Positions 1 to 6,470 of a DNA stretch of 7,105 nucleotides are shown here, piece after piece. Both the position numbers and the translations under genes were made by a program. The first letter of the stretch is position 1. Each line of letters opens with the position of its first letter. This stretch comes from Deltaproteobacteria bacterium. Its GTDB lineage: Bacteria; Desulfobacterota; Desulfobacteria; C00003060. Where the stretch lies: NCBI GenBank assembly GCA_030667105.1, contig DAOUWN010000107.1, positions 1 to 7,105 of the forward strand. The letters are read 5' to 3'. Under the pieces are notes generated by a model. The model was given only the letters and a program-made list of their open reading frames with translations, did not search any database and had not been told where the DNA came from.

Positions 1-107
1 CTCCTGATTGAACTTAGAGGCTTTGCCCTCTCCGAGCTGTGAGGCAACAGATAATGCTGCCGACAAAGGCCTGTCATTTCAACAGGCTGTAGAAATTCCG
101 ATACGTA

Positions 108-599
108 CTAATGCGCGCCCCCATGAATCAAGGGTTTGTATCTGAAGGCCTTGACCCTTTCCGAGGTGTGACAGACCTCACAGTCTTCTGTGGTCAAACG
201 CCTCTTTATATAGGAGGGATCCTTTGCCTTCACATGAAACTCCCCAGGACCATGACATACCTCACAGCCAGCATTTTTCAAATGAGGCGTCTTTTCCAGA
301 CTTACGAAACCACCCGGTTTGCCATATCCGGTCGTATGGCAGTAGTAGCAACCTTCAATCTCCTTTTTCGTTAGCTCTTTCTTAACCCTCTCAATGCTCT
401 TAAAAGATGTGCTCTTTTTTGCATAGGTCACAAAGCTTTTATATTCCTTCTCATGACAGGCCTTACAGGCCAATGAGCCAATATATTTGGGTATCCCTTT
501 AATCTCGGCAAGGCTGAAAGACAGGTTTATAGAAACAAGCAAGATGGTGATAAAGGCAAATAATATATACTTGGTTGAAGATTTTGAAAAATTGATCAT
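108..599 (-). CDS. Tetrahaem periplasmic cytochrome c (cytochrome c554-like family)
   Basis: Probable exported electron-transfer protein of 163 residues. Four CxxCH haem c attachment motifs are visible: C45-H49 (CKACH), C84-H88 (CYYCH), C112-H116 (CEVCH) and C140-H144 (CEVCH). A basic start, a hydrophobic stretch at about 11-30 and a likely cleavage after SLA (residue 31) form a Sec signal peptide, so haem attachment would occur in the periplasm. Extra His residues (such as 106, 122, 159, 163) could be distal axial ligands. The spacing and the HGGAH tail fit the small cytochrome c554/c-prime-like families; the redox partner cannot be told. I chose the ATG at 599 because GGAGG lies 8 nt upstream (608-612). 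An in-frame ATG at 626 would add nine polar residues, lacks a good ribosome site and would place this GGAGG inside the gene. The gene lies 178 nt beyond the PfkB kinase stop and has its own AT-rich leader. Confidence 0.9.
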   Translation of the reverse strand: MINFSKSSTKYILFAFITILLVSINLSFSLAEIKGIPKYIGSLACKACHEKEYKSFVTYAKKSTSFKSIERVKKELTKKEIEGCYYCHTTGYGKPGGFVSLEKTPHLKNAGCEVCHGPGEFHVKAKDPSYIKRRLTTEDCEVCHTSERVKAFRYKPLIHGGAH

Positions 600-607
600 T
601 GGTATAA

Positions 608-612
608 CCTCC
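608..612 (-). promoter_or_regulatory. Ribosome binding site that decides the cytochrome start
   Basis: Minus-strand GGAGG followed by 8 nt and the ATG at 599-597. It favours the start at 599 over the upstream in-frame ATG at 626. Confidence 0.75.
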
Positions 613-634
613 GATTGAGATTCCATTGAGATTT

Positions 635-663
635 ATCATATTTTTTTTTGTTTGCGTGAAAAA
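635..663 (-). promoter_or_regulatory. Possible promoter for the cytochrome gene
   Basis: On the minus strand TATGAT (640-635) is a good -10 box. It sits 17 nt after TTTTTC (663-658), a poor -35, and is preceded by an A/T-rich tract that could act as an UP-like or bent segment. Transcription would begin about 30 nt before the chosen ATG. The weak -35 keeps confidence low. Confidence 0.3.
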
Positions 664-777
664 TTTCAATAATTTTCGACAAAAATGGCTCATCAATACA
701 ATTTGTGCTGAAGCAGCGGGCTTGAAGCGGTAAGATCATGGGAGCTGAAAGCTGAAAGTGCAGGGAAGTTTCTTGAG

Positions 778-1713
778 CTACATCACTAATCCAAAGTTTT
801 CTTCATAACGAGCCCAGAACTCTTCCTCAGAGAAACTGTGATCCTGGGTACCATAGCATTCCACGGCGTAGCTGGCGCAGATTGCACCCATGTGGGCAGC
901 GTCCGGAAGGCTTTTTCCCATAACAAGCCCCTTGATCAGGCCTGCCCGATAGGCGTCTCCCGCCCCCGTGGGATCCAGGACGCTAGCTACAGGGGTAGCA
1001 GGGATATTGACTTCCTCGTTATCGCTGCAAATGAGAGAGCCGTTTTCTCCCAGGGTCGTAACAATGGCCCCGGTGCGTTGGAGGAGTTGGACTTTTTCCA
1101 GCTCCGTGGCCCGCATAATCATCTCTAACTCATAGTCGTTGGAGATCAAGAGGCTGGAGTCCGTGAGCATGTCTGCCAATTGATCTCCTGACAAGGCCGG
1201 GATGGACTGGCCTGGATCGAAGATATAGGGAACCCTTTTTTCTTTGCACGTGGCGGTGTATGTGATCATGTCTTCGATGTTTCCGGGGGCTATAATGGCC
1301 AGCGCTTTTTGAGGGTCTATGCCATCAAATTTGAACAGGGAAGGGTACTTCATGGCTCCCGGGTTAAACCCGGTGATTTGATTGTCGGCCTGATCGGTCG
1401 TGATGTAAGCCCCGGCAGTGAATTCCTCTGGAATCCTGCGGATTGTCTGCAAGGAAAGCTCCTGCTTTAGCAGCCAGGCTTCATATCTGTCAAAGTCCTT
1501 GCCGGCTGTGGCTAAAATCTGCGGCCGCTCTCCCAGCAACGCCAGGCTGTATGCGATGTTGCCGGCTGTGCCACCGCATTTTTCCTTCAGGCCGTTAACA
1601 GTAAAACAGACATTGAGGACATGGATTTTATCGGGCAAGATGTGATCCGCAAACCTTCCCGGAAAGTCCATGATGCGGTCATAGGCCAACGATCCGGAGA
1701 CAAATATCTGCAT
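778..1713 (-). CDS. PfkB-family carbohydrate/nucleoside kinase (adenosine kinase-like)
   Basis: Cytoplasmic ATP-dependent kinase of the ribokinase/PfkB superfamily, 311 residues, full length for the family. Visible motifs: the N-terminal glycine motif GGTAGN at 47-52 (substrate side); NDYE at 192-195 (the NxxE motif for Mg and phosphate); TLGENG at 220-225; and the C-terminal signature DPTGAGDAYRAG at 247-258, with D253 as catalytic base and GAGD as anion hole. The N-terminal stretch, VSGSLAYDRIMDFPGRF at about 5-21, resembles bacterial proteins annotated as adenosine kinase, so a nucleoside substrate is the best guess, though a sugar cannot be excluded. The ATG is preceded by AGGAG 7 nt upstream. 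It starts 28 nt after the histidine kinase stop on the same strand, so the two are probably co-transcribed; a functional link between them is not obvious. Confidence 0.92.
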   Translation of the reverse strand: MQIFVSGSLAYDRIMDFPGRFADHILPDKIHVLNVCFTVNGLKEKCGGTAGNIAYSLALLGERPQILATAGKDFDRYEAWLLKQELSLQTIRRIPEEFTAGAYITTDQADNQITGFNPGAMKYPSLFKFDGIDPQKALAIIAPGNIEDMITYTATCKEKRVPYIFDPGQSIPALSGDQLADMLTDSSLLISNDYELEMIMRATELEKVQLLQRTGAIVTTLGENGSLICSDNEEVNIPATPVASVLDPTGAGDAYRAGLIKGLVMGKSLPDAAHMGAICASYAVECYGTQDHSFSEEEFWARYEENFGLVM

Positions 1714-1741
1714 ATGAAGACTCCTTTTGCGGTTTTCTGAC

Positions 1742-3961
1742 CTACTCGAGAGGAAGAGATACAGTGATCCTCACCAGATTGTCGTCTTCTTTGTTCACAT
1801 TGATAATTCCCCCGTGCTTGTGGATAAGCACCGTGCAAATGGGCAGATCCATGATGTTTTCACCCGAAACGCCTTTTGGGAAGGGATAGTCTACCACAAA
1901 GGGATAGAAGAACTGCTCGATGTCATCATCTGAAATATAACCGACCCTGTAAGCCAGGTTCACTATCGCATATCCGCCGCTTTTTCCTGTAGCTACTTCA
2001 ATTTCACCCTTTCCCTGCATTCGATAGAAGGCGTTTTCCAGAAGATTGATCAGGACTTTTTCAAACAGATCACAGTCCAGTTTTATCGTGGGAAGGTTGT
2101 CATCTGTGTCCAATTTAACTGAAAAACCTTCCTGTTGAGACTCAGCCTTTATCTTTTCAACAGCACTGCTCACAACTCGATTGAGGTTACAAGGCCGCAA
2201 TTGAATCGATTTGGGTTCAATGTAGGCTGTCATCATCTTGAGTATCTTTTCAAGTCTCTTGACCTCTTCTACGATCAACTCGCCCTTTTTCCTTCTTGGA
2301 TCTGATGGCTCGTAGGATTTGAGCAAACGCCTGGTCAGTCCGCCTATAGAAGTCAGGGGGTTCCGGATCTCATGGGCCAGACGGGCCGAAACCGCGCTCA
2401 GGGTTTCGAGTTCTTCGGTCTGCACGATCTTTTCCTGGAGTTCTTTACGTGCCGTAACATCCATTATGATGCCGTCCATCCTTATCAGCTCATTTCCATC
2501 GTCAAAAACGGGAATAGCATGGTCAACGACATAGACGGCGTGGCCATCTTTGTGAATCATCCTGTATTCAGCATGGAACTCCTTGCCCTTACTCAAACAT
2601 TCATCAAAATGAGCGACAACGCGTGCCCTGTCGTGCGGGTGAATGTGCTCGGCCCATACTTCGTGATGCCCACTCACCTGCTGAGGCGACACGCCGATCA
2701 TCTGTTCAACGAACATGTTCATAAACATGGCTGTTTCGTCGGCCAAGACGAAATAGACAATAAGGGGCACGTTTTCAACCAGGGTTCTGTATGTCTGTTC
2801 GGATTCCTTGAGGCTACGGGTCCGCTCTTCCACCATCAACTCAAGATTTTCGGCATAATCCTTGATTGTTCGCCGTGATTCTTCTAACGAGGTTAACATA
2901 TCATTGATGGCGCGAGCCATGATTCCCAGTTCATCAGCGCCCTTGACTGCGATTCTGGCATCACGATGACCTGCCGCGATTTCCTCTGCAGCATCCATTA
3001 CCTTTTGAATACGCTTTGTAAAAAACAGTGATATAAGCCAGACAAAAGATATGGAGAAGACAAGACCTACAAAGCCGATGATTCCGGCAATGGTGCCATA
3101 TCGCTTAAGAAGGGCCAGTGTGGGAGATCGATCCACGGTGATTTCCAACACAGCAACGATCTTGGACGAAAAGTCACGAACAGGCCCTGCGATAATGGCA
3201 ACATCCCTGCCATTCCATTTGCCACCATGAAATACGACATCGCCGGTATTGAAAACCTGGCTGAAAAGTGCAGATGGAAGAAGCCCTCTGGTCATGGTTG
3301 AGGCAAAAACCTTTGGTTTGTCCGCAACAGGTTCCCCTTGCATGTAGAGGGTCAAATCCGAGCCGAAGTGTTTCTTGAATTCTTGAAGCAGCGGCTCCCC
3401 ACAAGAAAGCCCGAACTCCACGGTCCCGATCTGATTGCCTTCATAAAAAACCGGGACCACACTTCGTATGCCAAAACCAAAGACTCCCCACTCCAGGCCT
3501 CCGACCCCAGCGCCGCTTTTCCTCGCTTTATTGATCGTTTGTCTGTAAGCCTCCATCTCTTCTCCGTATTGATCCAAAGCATGGAGGCGCAGGAAAGAGG
3601 TGGCGGGCGGCACATGAAAGTGAAATATCTTGATGGCAAAGTCCTTGTGCAGTCTCTTGTAAGCGGGATGCAAAAGCTCTATCAATCGTTTCCGGTCCCT
3701 CTTGGCAAAAGCCTCCGCCACATCAGGATTCGTGGCCACCAGGTAGGCAAGACTCGTGGCCATATTCGTCTTGAACTCAATGTCATTCAGAAAATACTGG
3801 TATTTGTTTCTAAGGCGCTTTTCTTCGTTCAGGTGGATCAGGTCAGCCTGAAAACGATAAGAAACCACAAAAAGAGCCGTCGCTCCCATAAAAGCGAGGA
3901 AAAGAAATGGAATAATAAGCTTCCACTTCAGACTAATATTGTGCAGGCGGCTTAGGTTCAA
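1742..3961 (-). CDS. Membrane sensor histidine kinase (dCache_3-HAMP-PAS-HisKA-HATPase) with degenerate ATP-binding motifs
   Basis: Two-component sensor of 739 residues. Layout: membrane helix at about 15-34; periplasmic double-Cache-like sensor at about 40-285, including a HFHVPPATSFLRLH stretch (114-127) typical of dCache_3; second helix at about 287-314; HAMP at about 312-363; coiled linker; PAS domain at about 388-505 ending in DVTARKELQ; HisKA with LAHEIRNPLTSIGG at 528-541, H530 being the phosphoacceptor; HATPase_c at about 625-739. In the HATPase the N box (LINLLENA, N639/N643) and the late KHGG (715-718) are recognisable. The usual DxGxG G1 motif is replaced by AYRVGYI (670-676) and the G2 GxGLGL motif by ENIMDLPI (701-708), so kinase activity is uncertain. 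The start is TTG at 3961, with GGGAG 6 nt upstream; the next ATG lies inside the first helix. No response regulator is adjacent. Confidence 0.9.
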   Translation of the reverse strand: MNLSRLHNISLKWKLIIPFLFLAFMGATALFVVSYRFQADLIHLNEEKRLRNKYQYFLNDIEFKTNMATSLAYLVATNPDVAEAFAKRDRKRLIELLHPAYKRLHKDFAIKIFHFHVPPATSFLRLHALDQYGEEMEAYRQTINKARKSGAGVGGLEWGVFGFGIRSVVPVFYEGNQIGTVEFGLSCGEPLLQEFKKHFGSDLTLYMQGEPVADKPKVFASTMTRGLLPSALFSQVFNTGDVVFHGGKWNGRDVAIIAGPVRDFSSKIVAVLEITVDRSPTLALLKRYGTIAGIIGFVGLVFSISFVWLISLFFTKRIQKVMDAAEEIAAGHRDARIAVKGADELGIMARAINDMLTSLEESRRTIKDYAENLELMVEERTRSLKESEQTYRTLVENVPLIVYFVLADETAMFMNMFVEQMIGVSPQQVSGHHEVWAEHIHPHDRARVVAHFDECLSKGKEFHAEYRMIHKDGHAVYVVDHAIPVFDDGNELIRMDGIIMDVTARKELQEKIVQTEELETLSAVSARLAHEIRNPLTSIGGLTRRLLKSYEPSDPRRKKGELIVEEVKRLEKILKMMTAYIEPKSIQLRPCNLNRVVSSAVEKIKAESQQEGFSVKLDTDDNLPTIKLDCDLFEKVLINLLENAFYRMQGKGEIEVATGKSGGYAIVNLAYRVGYISDDDIEQFFYPFVVDYPFPKGVSGENIMDLPICTVLIHKHGGIINVNKEDDNLVRITVSLPLE

Positions 3962-4005
3962 TAGCGGCTCCCGGGTGCATTTCCCGTCCCTTTATGCTGA
4001 TACAA

Positions 4006-4034
4006 ATTGTAAAACAGGGCAACCATATTGTCGA
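4006..4034 (-). promoter_or_regulatory. Sigma-70-type promoter for the histidine kinase and PfkB kinase genes
   Basis: On the minus strand TCGACA (4034-4029) is followed after exactly 17 nt by TACAAT (4011-4006), each matching its consensus hexamer at five of six bases. The predicted start near position 4000 gives a leader of about 40 nt before the TTG start at 3961. It lies between the MITE-like repeat and the kinase gene, so the kinase pair can be transcribed independently of the phosphatase genes upstream. Confidence 0.6.
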
Positions 4035-4088
4035 GCAGTTTCTCCTTGCTACATCCCGCTCGATTCATGCCATTTTGTGGTGCCAATG

Positions 4089-4429
4089 CTAGTGCCCCGT
4101 CTCATAGATTCTGGAGCTTGAAATGGCAAAATGAAATATCGCAGAAGTACATACATTTCATCCATCTGTCAGAGACGCTGAAACTCGTGCTGTCTTCAAG
4201 CCGTCAGGCGCAAATTCGAATATCGAAATTCGAAACAATTTCGAATGACCAAAACATTAAAAGACACGGGGCTAAACTTCTTTTGTATGTTTTGAATTTT
4301 GAGCATTTGAATTTTGATATTGTTTCGGATTTTGATATTCGGTATTCGGATTTTGACAGCCGTTATGATGCTCCGGCAACATGTTGAATTGCCAAAATCG
4401 AATACAGAGCTTTTGGGACAGCGCACTAG
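4089..4429. mobile_element. MITE-like noncoding element with terminal inverted repeats, filling most of a 489-nt gene-free gap
   Basis: The gap at 3962-4450 has no convincing gene. Within it the left end CTAGTGCCCCGTCTCATA (4089-4106) matches the reverse complement of the right end 4412-4429 (CTAGTGCGCTGTCCCAAA) at 14 of 18 positions. CTAG at both outer edges could be a 4-bp target duplication, as made by some IS5-family transposases (YTAR targets), leaving inverted repeats of about 14 bp. There is no transposase. The interior is AT-rich, with many GAATTTTGA/TTCGAAAT-like words and a strong internal inverted repeat, and short frames across it read as low-complexity Phe/Asn/Ile/Arg/Ser peptides. 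This fits a short nonautonomous element that may also end transcription leaving the phosphatase gene. The element call is inference from the ends and palindromes. Confidence 0.5.
4217..4341. repeat. Imperfect inverted repeat able to form a long hairpin
   Basis: Arm 4217-4242 pairs with 4316-4341, 23 of 26 positions being complementary, with a loop of 73 nt that holds further partial complementarity around GAATTTTGA words. It lies inside the MITE-like element and is its main structural feature. Confidence 0.75.
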
Positions 4430-4450
4430 TGGGATCTACGAAAATGTGCA

Positions 4451-5167
4451 CTAACGAAGCATTATCGCCCAACTATCAAAGAGTCGATTGTATCGTATGA
4501 TGTACGTGGACTCATCGTCAGCCCGGACCTTGAAATAATCCAAGACCTCTGATCTTTCGTCCAGGTTCGCATCATACCAACGGTCAACGATCTTCATGAT
4601 TTTATAGGTCTGGCCCGCCCATTCAAAAGACCGGGGAGATTCGTTGGTTTTGTATCCCTCGTAGCAGCTAACCAGAATCGGTTCAAAGGTCTTTGCGCCC
4701 CCAGACAGATATTCGACCAGTCCTGAAACTGCATCCTGGATATCGAGAAAGCAGAAGCGATATGCCTCGTATTGGAGCCCGTATGGATCGGCAATACCCC
4801 GCCGTCTGGAACCATGTCGACCAAAATGCCTGAGCAACAAGACCCTGCCGGCTGCATCAGGAAAGGATGCCAAAAGATCTTCTTCGTGGGATCGTTCCAT
4901 AACCAGGACAAGGTCAGACGAAGTCAGAATCTTTTCGGATACGGGTTTGGCCGAATGGCGAGAAAGGTCAACGTCATACTCAGCAGCAACACGTTGAGCC
5001 AAAGAGGTGGCAGAATTGCCCGGAAGGGCAGACAAACCTGCAGAACCGACCGCAATGCCTTCAAGGCCTTTTTCGCCCAGGAGCTTTCTCGACAGGCCTT
5101 CAGCAAAGGGACTTCGACAGATGTTTCCCGTGCACACAAACAAGATGTTTTCTATTTGGGTGGCCAT
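4451..5167 (-). CDS. Low-molecular-weight protein tyrosine phosphatase fused to a small C-terminal domain
   Basis: 238 residues. Residues 1 to about 157 form a low-molecular-weight protein tyrosine phosphatase: P-loop VCTGNICRSP at 11-20 with nucleophile C12 and phosphate-binding R18, the second Cys at 17, and the general-acid motif DP at 127-128 (IADPYG). It should hydrolyse phosphotyrosine through a Cys-phosphate intermediate in the cytoplasm; arsenate reductases share this fold, so that role cannot be fully excluded. Standalone members usually end near 150-160 residues. Here about 78 more residues (about 161-238) follow without a frameshift, containing SCYEGYK, ESPRSFEW, IVDRWYD and YFKVRADD, resembling small standalone bacterial domains of the DUF6504 kind (recalled, not searched). 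The ATG has no clear ribosome site but overlaps the upstream gene by 16 nt, suggesting translational coupling. The MITE-like element begins just after its stop. Confidence 0.88.
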   Translation of the reverse strand: MATQIENILFVCTGNICRSPFAEGLSRKLLGEKGLEGIAVGSAGLSALPGNSATSLAQRVAAEYDVDLSRHSAKPVSEKILTSSDLVLVMERSHEEDLLASFPDAAGRVLLLRHFGRHGSRRRGIADPYGLQYEAYRFCFLDIQDAVSGLVEYLSGGAKTFEPILVSCYEGYKTNESPRSFEWAGQTYKIMKIVDRWYDANLDERSEVLDYFKVRADDESTYIIRYNRLFDSWAIMLR

Positions 5168-5994
5168 GCTGGCGGGCGCTTTTTCGTCTTGAAGTACTGG
5201 TCAATGGCTTCGCGCAACGATGTTATGGTCAGCTTGGCGCAATGCTGTTCCTCTGTTGGCAGGCCCCTCAACGAACGGATGATATCCTCATGGCTCAAGT
5301 CATAGGCCTCATTCAACAATTTGCCTTCGGCAAGTTCAGCGCCCACAGAAGCGCAAGCAACGCTATTTGGACACCCGTCGGCCACGTAGCGGGCCTGTTC
5401 AATGCGTTCATTTTCTATCTTGAGGTATATTTCAATGGTGTCTCCACACGGCCCTTTGACCTTGGAGGAGCCGTCGGCATCCGCAATGGCGCCCCGGTTT
5501 TTCGGCCTGAGCCATCGATCGATCACCTCCATGGCAACGGCCTCGTGTCCATCGTGTCCCTTGCGACCGCGAAAAAAGCCCTCCACGAACTTCACAAGTT
5601 CCGGCGCATATTTTGCGGGGGTCTTCAGTTTCTTGGCATCTTCGACAACCTCGACCACGGTTTTGCCTTCATTTAAGGCGGAAATAGTCAGCAGCAAGGC
5701 AACCGGCCTTATGCCGCTTTCTCCGTGGATGTACACGGGGTATTTGTCTTCATCGAAAACAGTCTGATAGAACATGCTTAGTTTCTCTTCTGACAATCCG
5801 TCCCGTGTCACAGGAAGATGAATATATCTGAGCCCCGCATTCCGGGTCAGTACTGGTTCGTTGGATCCGCTGCTTTCTTCATCGGTTCTCAAATCAACCA
5901 CTGTCTTGACTCCGCTTCGGGCCAGATCTGTTATCCCGGCCTCATCGGGTATTTGACCAAAAGAAATATTTTCGTTAAATTCAATGATGAACAT
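5152..5994 (-). CDS. DUF442-like pseudo-phosphatase domain fused to a NifU_N/IscU-like iron-sulfur scaffold domain
   Basis: 280 residues with two domains. Residues 1 to about 125 resemble the DUF442 dual-specificity-phosphatase-like fold: FGQIPDEAGITDLARSGVKT, then VVDLRTDEE, HLPV and the loop YIHGESGIRP at 88-97. The expected CxxGxR reads GESGIR (91-96), so the catalytic Cys is Gly while the Gly and Arg remain. Residues about 165-270 resemble NifU_N/IscU: PCGD (C183, D185), DGCPNSVACAS (C208 plus an extra C214) and EEQHCAKL (C252), so all three cluster-ligand Cys are present. A scaffold or cluster-sensing role in the cytoplasm is likely for that half; the phosphatase-like half may bind a phospho-ligand without cleaving it. 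The start is ATG at 5994, with GGGAGGAG just upstream; a TTG at 6015 would overlap that site. The 3' end overlaps the phosphatase gene by 16 nt. Confidence 0.85.
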   Translation of the reverse strand: MFIIEFNENISFGQIPDEAGITDLARSGVKTVVDLRTDEESSGSNEPVLTRNAGLRYIHLPVTRDGLSEEKLSMFYQTVFDEDKYPVYIHGESGIRPVALLLTISALNEGKTVVEVVEDAKKLKTPAKYAPELVKFVEGFFRGRKGHDGHEAVAMEVIDRWLRPKNRGAIADADGSSKVKGPCGDTIEIYLKIENERIEQARYVADGCPNSVACASVGAELAEGKLLNEAYDLSHEDIIRSLRGLPTEEQHCAKLTITSLREAIDQYFKTKKRPPAWPPK

Positions 5995-5998
5995 CTGT

Positions 5999-6006
5999 CT
6001 CCTCCC
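5999..6006 (-). promoter_or_regulatory. Strong ribosome binding site that decides the NifU-fusion start
   Basis: Minus-strand GGGAGGAG, then ACAG, then ATG at 5994. It lies inside the longer frame that would begin with TTG at 6015, so the shorter product is preferred. Confidence 0.8.
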
Positions 6007-6114
6007 ACCTAACAAGTAGCGCTACCTTTGTCGATATGTTGTAGTCCATTTACATGAATTGCAGGCCTTCCGCAACCAATTCTTGAACAAGAGCAATAGG
6101 AGCAACTATTCTGG

Positions 6115-6144
6115 ATTATAATTCCTGTCTTGACCTTCCGTCAG
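6115..6144 (-). promoter_or_regulatory. Candidate promoter for the NifU-fusion/phosphatase operon
   Basis: On the minus strand CTGACG (6144-6139) is followed after 18 nt by a perfect TATAAT (6120-6115). The predicted leader is about 110 nt. TATAAT here is part of the palindrome GGATTATAATTCC, so the same bases also offer a -10 on the plus strand (6117-6122), but no -35 was found for it. Confidence 0.4.
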
Positions 6145-6159
6145 TTACTCTGATATGTT
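6130..6159 (+). promoter_or_regulatory. Candidate promoter for the zinc-ribbon gene
   Basis: TTGACC (6130-6135) is followed after 18 nt by TATGTT (6154-6159), giving a leader of about 65 nt before the ATG at 6231. It overlaps the divergent minus-strand promoter candidate, so the two directions may compete or share a regulator. Confidence 0.4.
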
Positions 6160-6230
6160 TCAAGAGGACCCAGACGTTCTTGCGCAGAGGTGTCGCTTCA
6201 GATTCTGCTTGAAAGGGTTCCAGGGACAGA

Positions 6231-6470
6231 ATGAGAAAATGCATAGAGTGCGGAAGGACATTTGGCACATCTAAGAGATGTCAAGTGTGCGGAAAGGAGG
6301 TTAACGCCGCAACCGGCAAAGATTTGAATTTCTGTATCTTGTGTCACAGGTGTCTAGCGGCTATTGAAGAAGGCCTTGATTTGAAGGAATACAAAAGGCA
6401 CAAGAAGCAAAGAATGAAGAGGTGTGCAGATTGTATCTCCCCAAGCCTTTCAGCTAGTTTCCATCCATAA
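6231..6470 (+). CDS. Small Cys-rich zinc-ribbon-like protein, function unknown
   Basis: 79 residues, not assigned to a named family. Four CxxC pairs are visible: C4-C7, C17-C20, C35-C38 (with C41) and C65-C68. The first two, spaced like a zinc ribbon (CIEC-x9-CQVC), probably bind one metal, and C35/C38/C41 with the C65-C68 pair could form a second site. A basic segment (KEYKRHKKQRMKR, 52-64) could contact nucleic acid. Cytoplasmic, with no signal peptide. The ATG has a fair ribosome site (AGGGA about 5 nt upstream). The last residues run into the repeat element that begins at 6451: without that element the frame would read TCA GCT AGT TGA and stop after residue 76, so the final FHP is probably element-derived. 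Whether metal is zinc or an iron-sulfur cluster cannot be told. Confidence 0.7.
   Translation: MRKCIECGRTFGTSKRCQVCGKEVNAATGKDLNFCILCHRCLAAIEEGLDLKEYKRHKKQRMKRCADCISPSLSASFHP

Noticed and set aside
600..626. Longer cytochrome start at 626 (MESQSEVIP...)
   Set aside because: The GGAGG at 608-612 fits the ATG at 599 and would lie inside the longer gene; the signal peptide is better placed from 599.
735..757. Tandem AGCTGAAAGCTGAAAG words after the PfkB gene as a terminator or repeat array
   Set aside because: Only two short copies, no stable stem with a T-run on the minus strand, so no terminator can be supported.
4196..4472. Short frames on both strands rich in Phe, Asn, Ile, Arg and Ser
   Set aside because: They are translations of the AT-rich hairpin repeat and its flanks, with no ribosome site and similar quality on both strands.
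5995..6015. TTG start at 6015 for the NifU fusion
   Set aside because: The strong GGGAGGAG site falls within this extension and is ideally spaced for the ATG at 5994.
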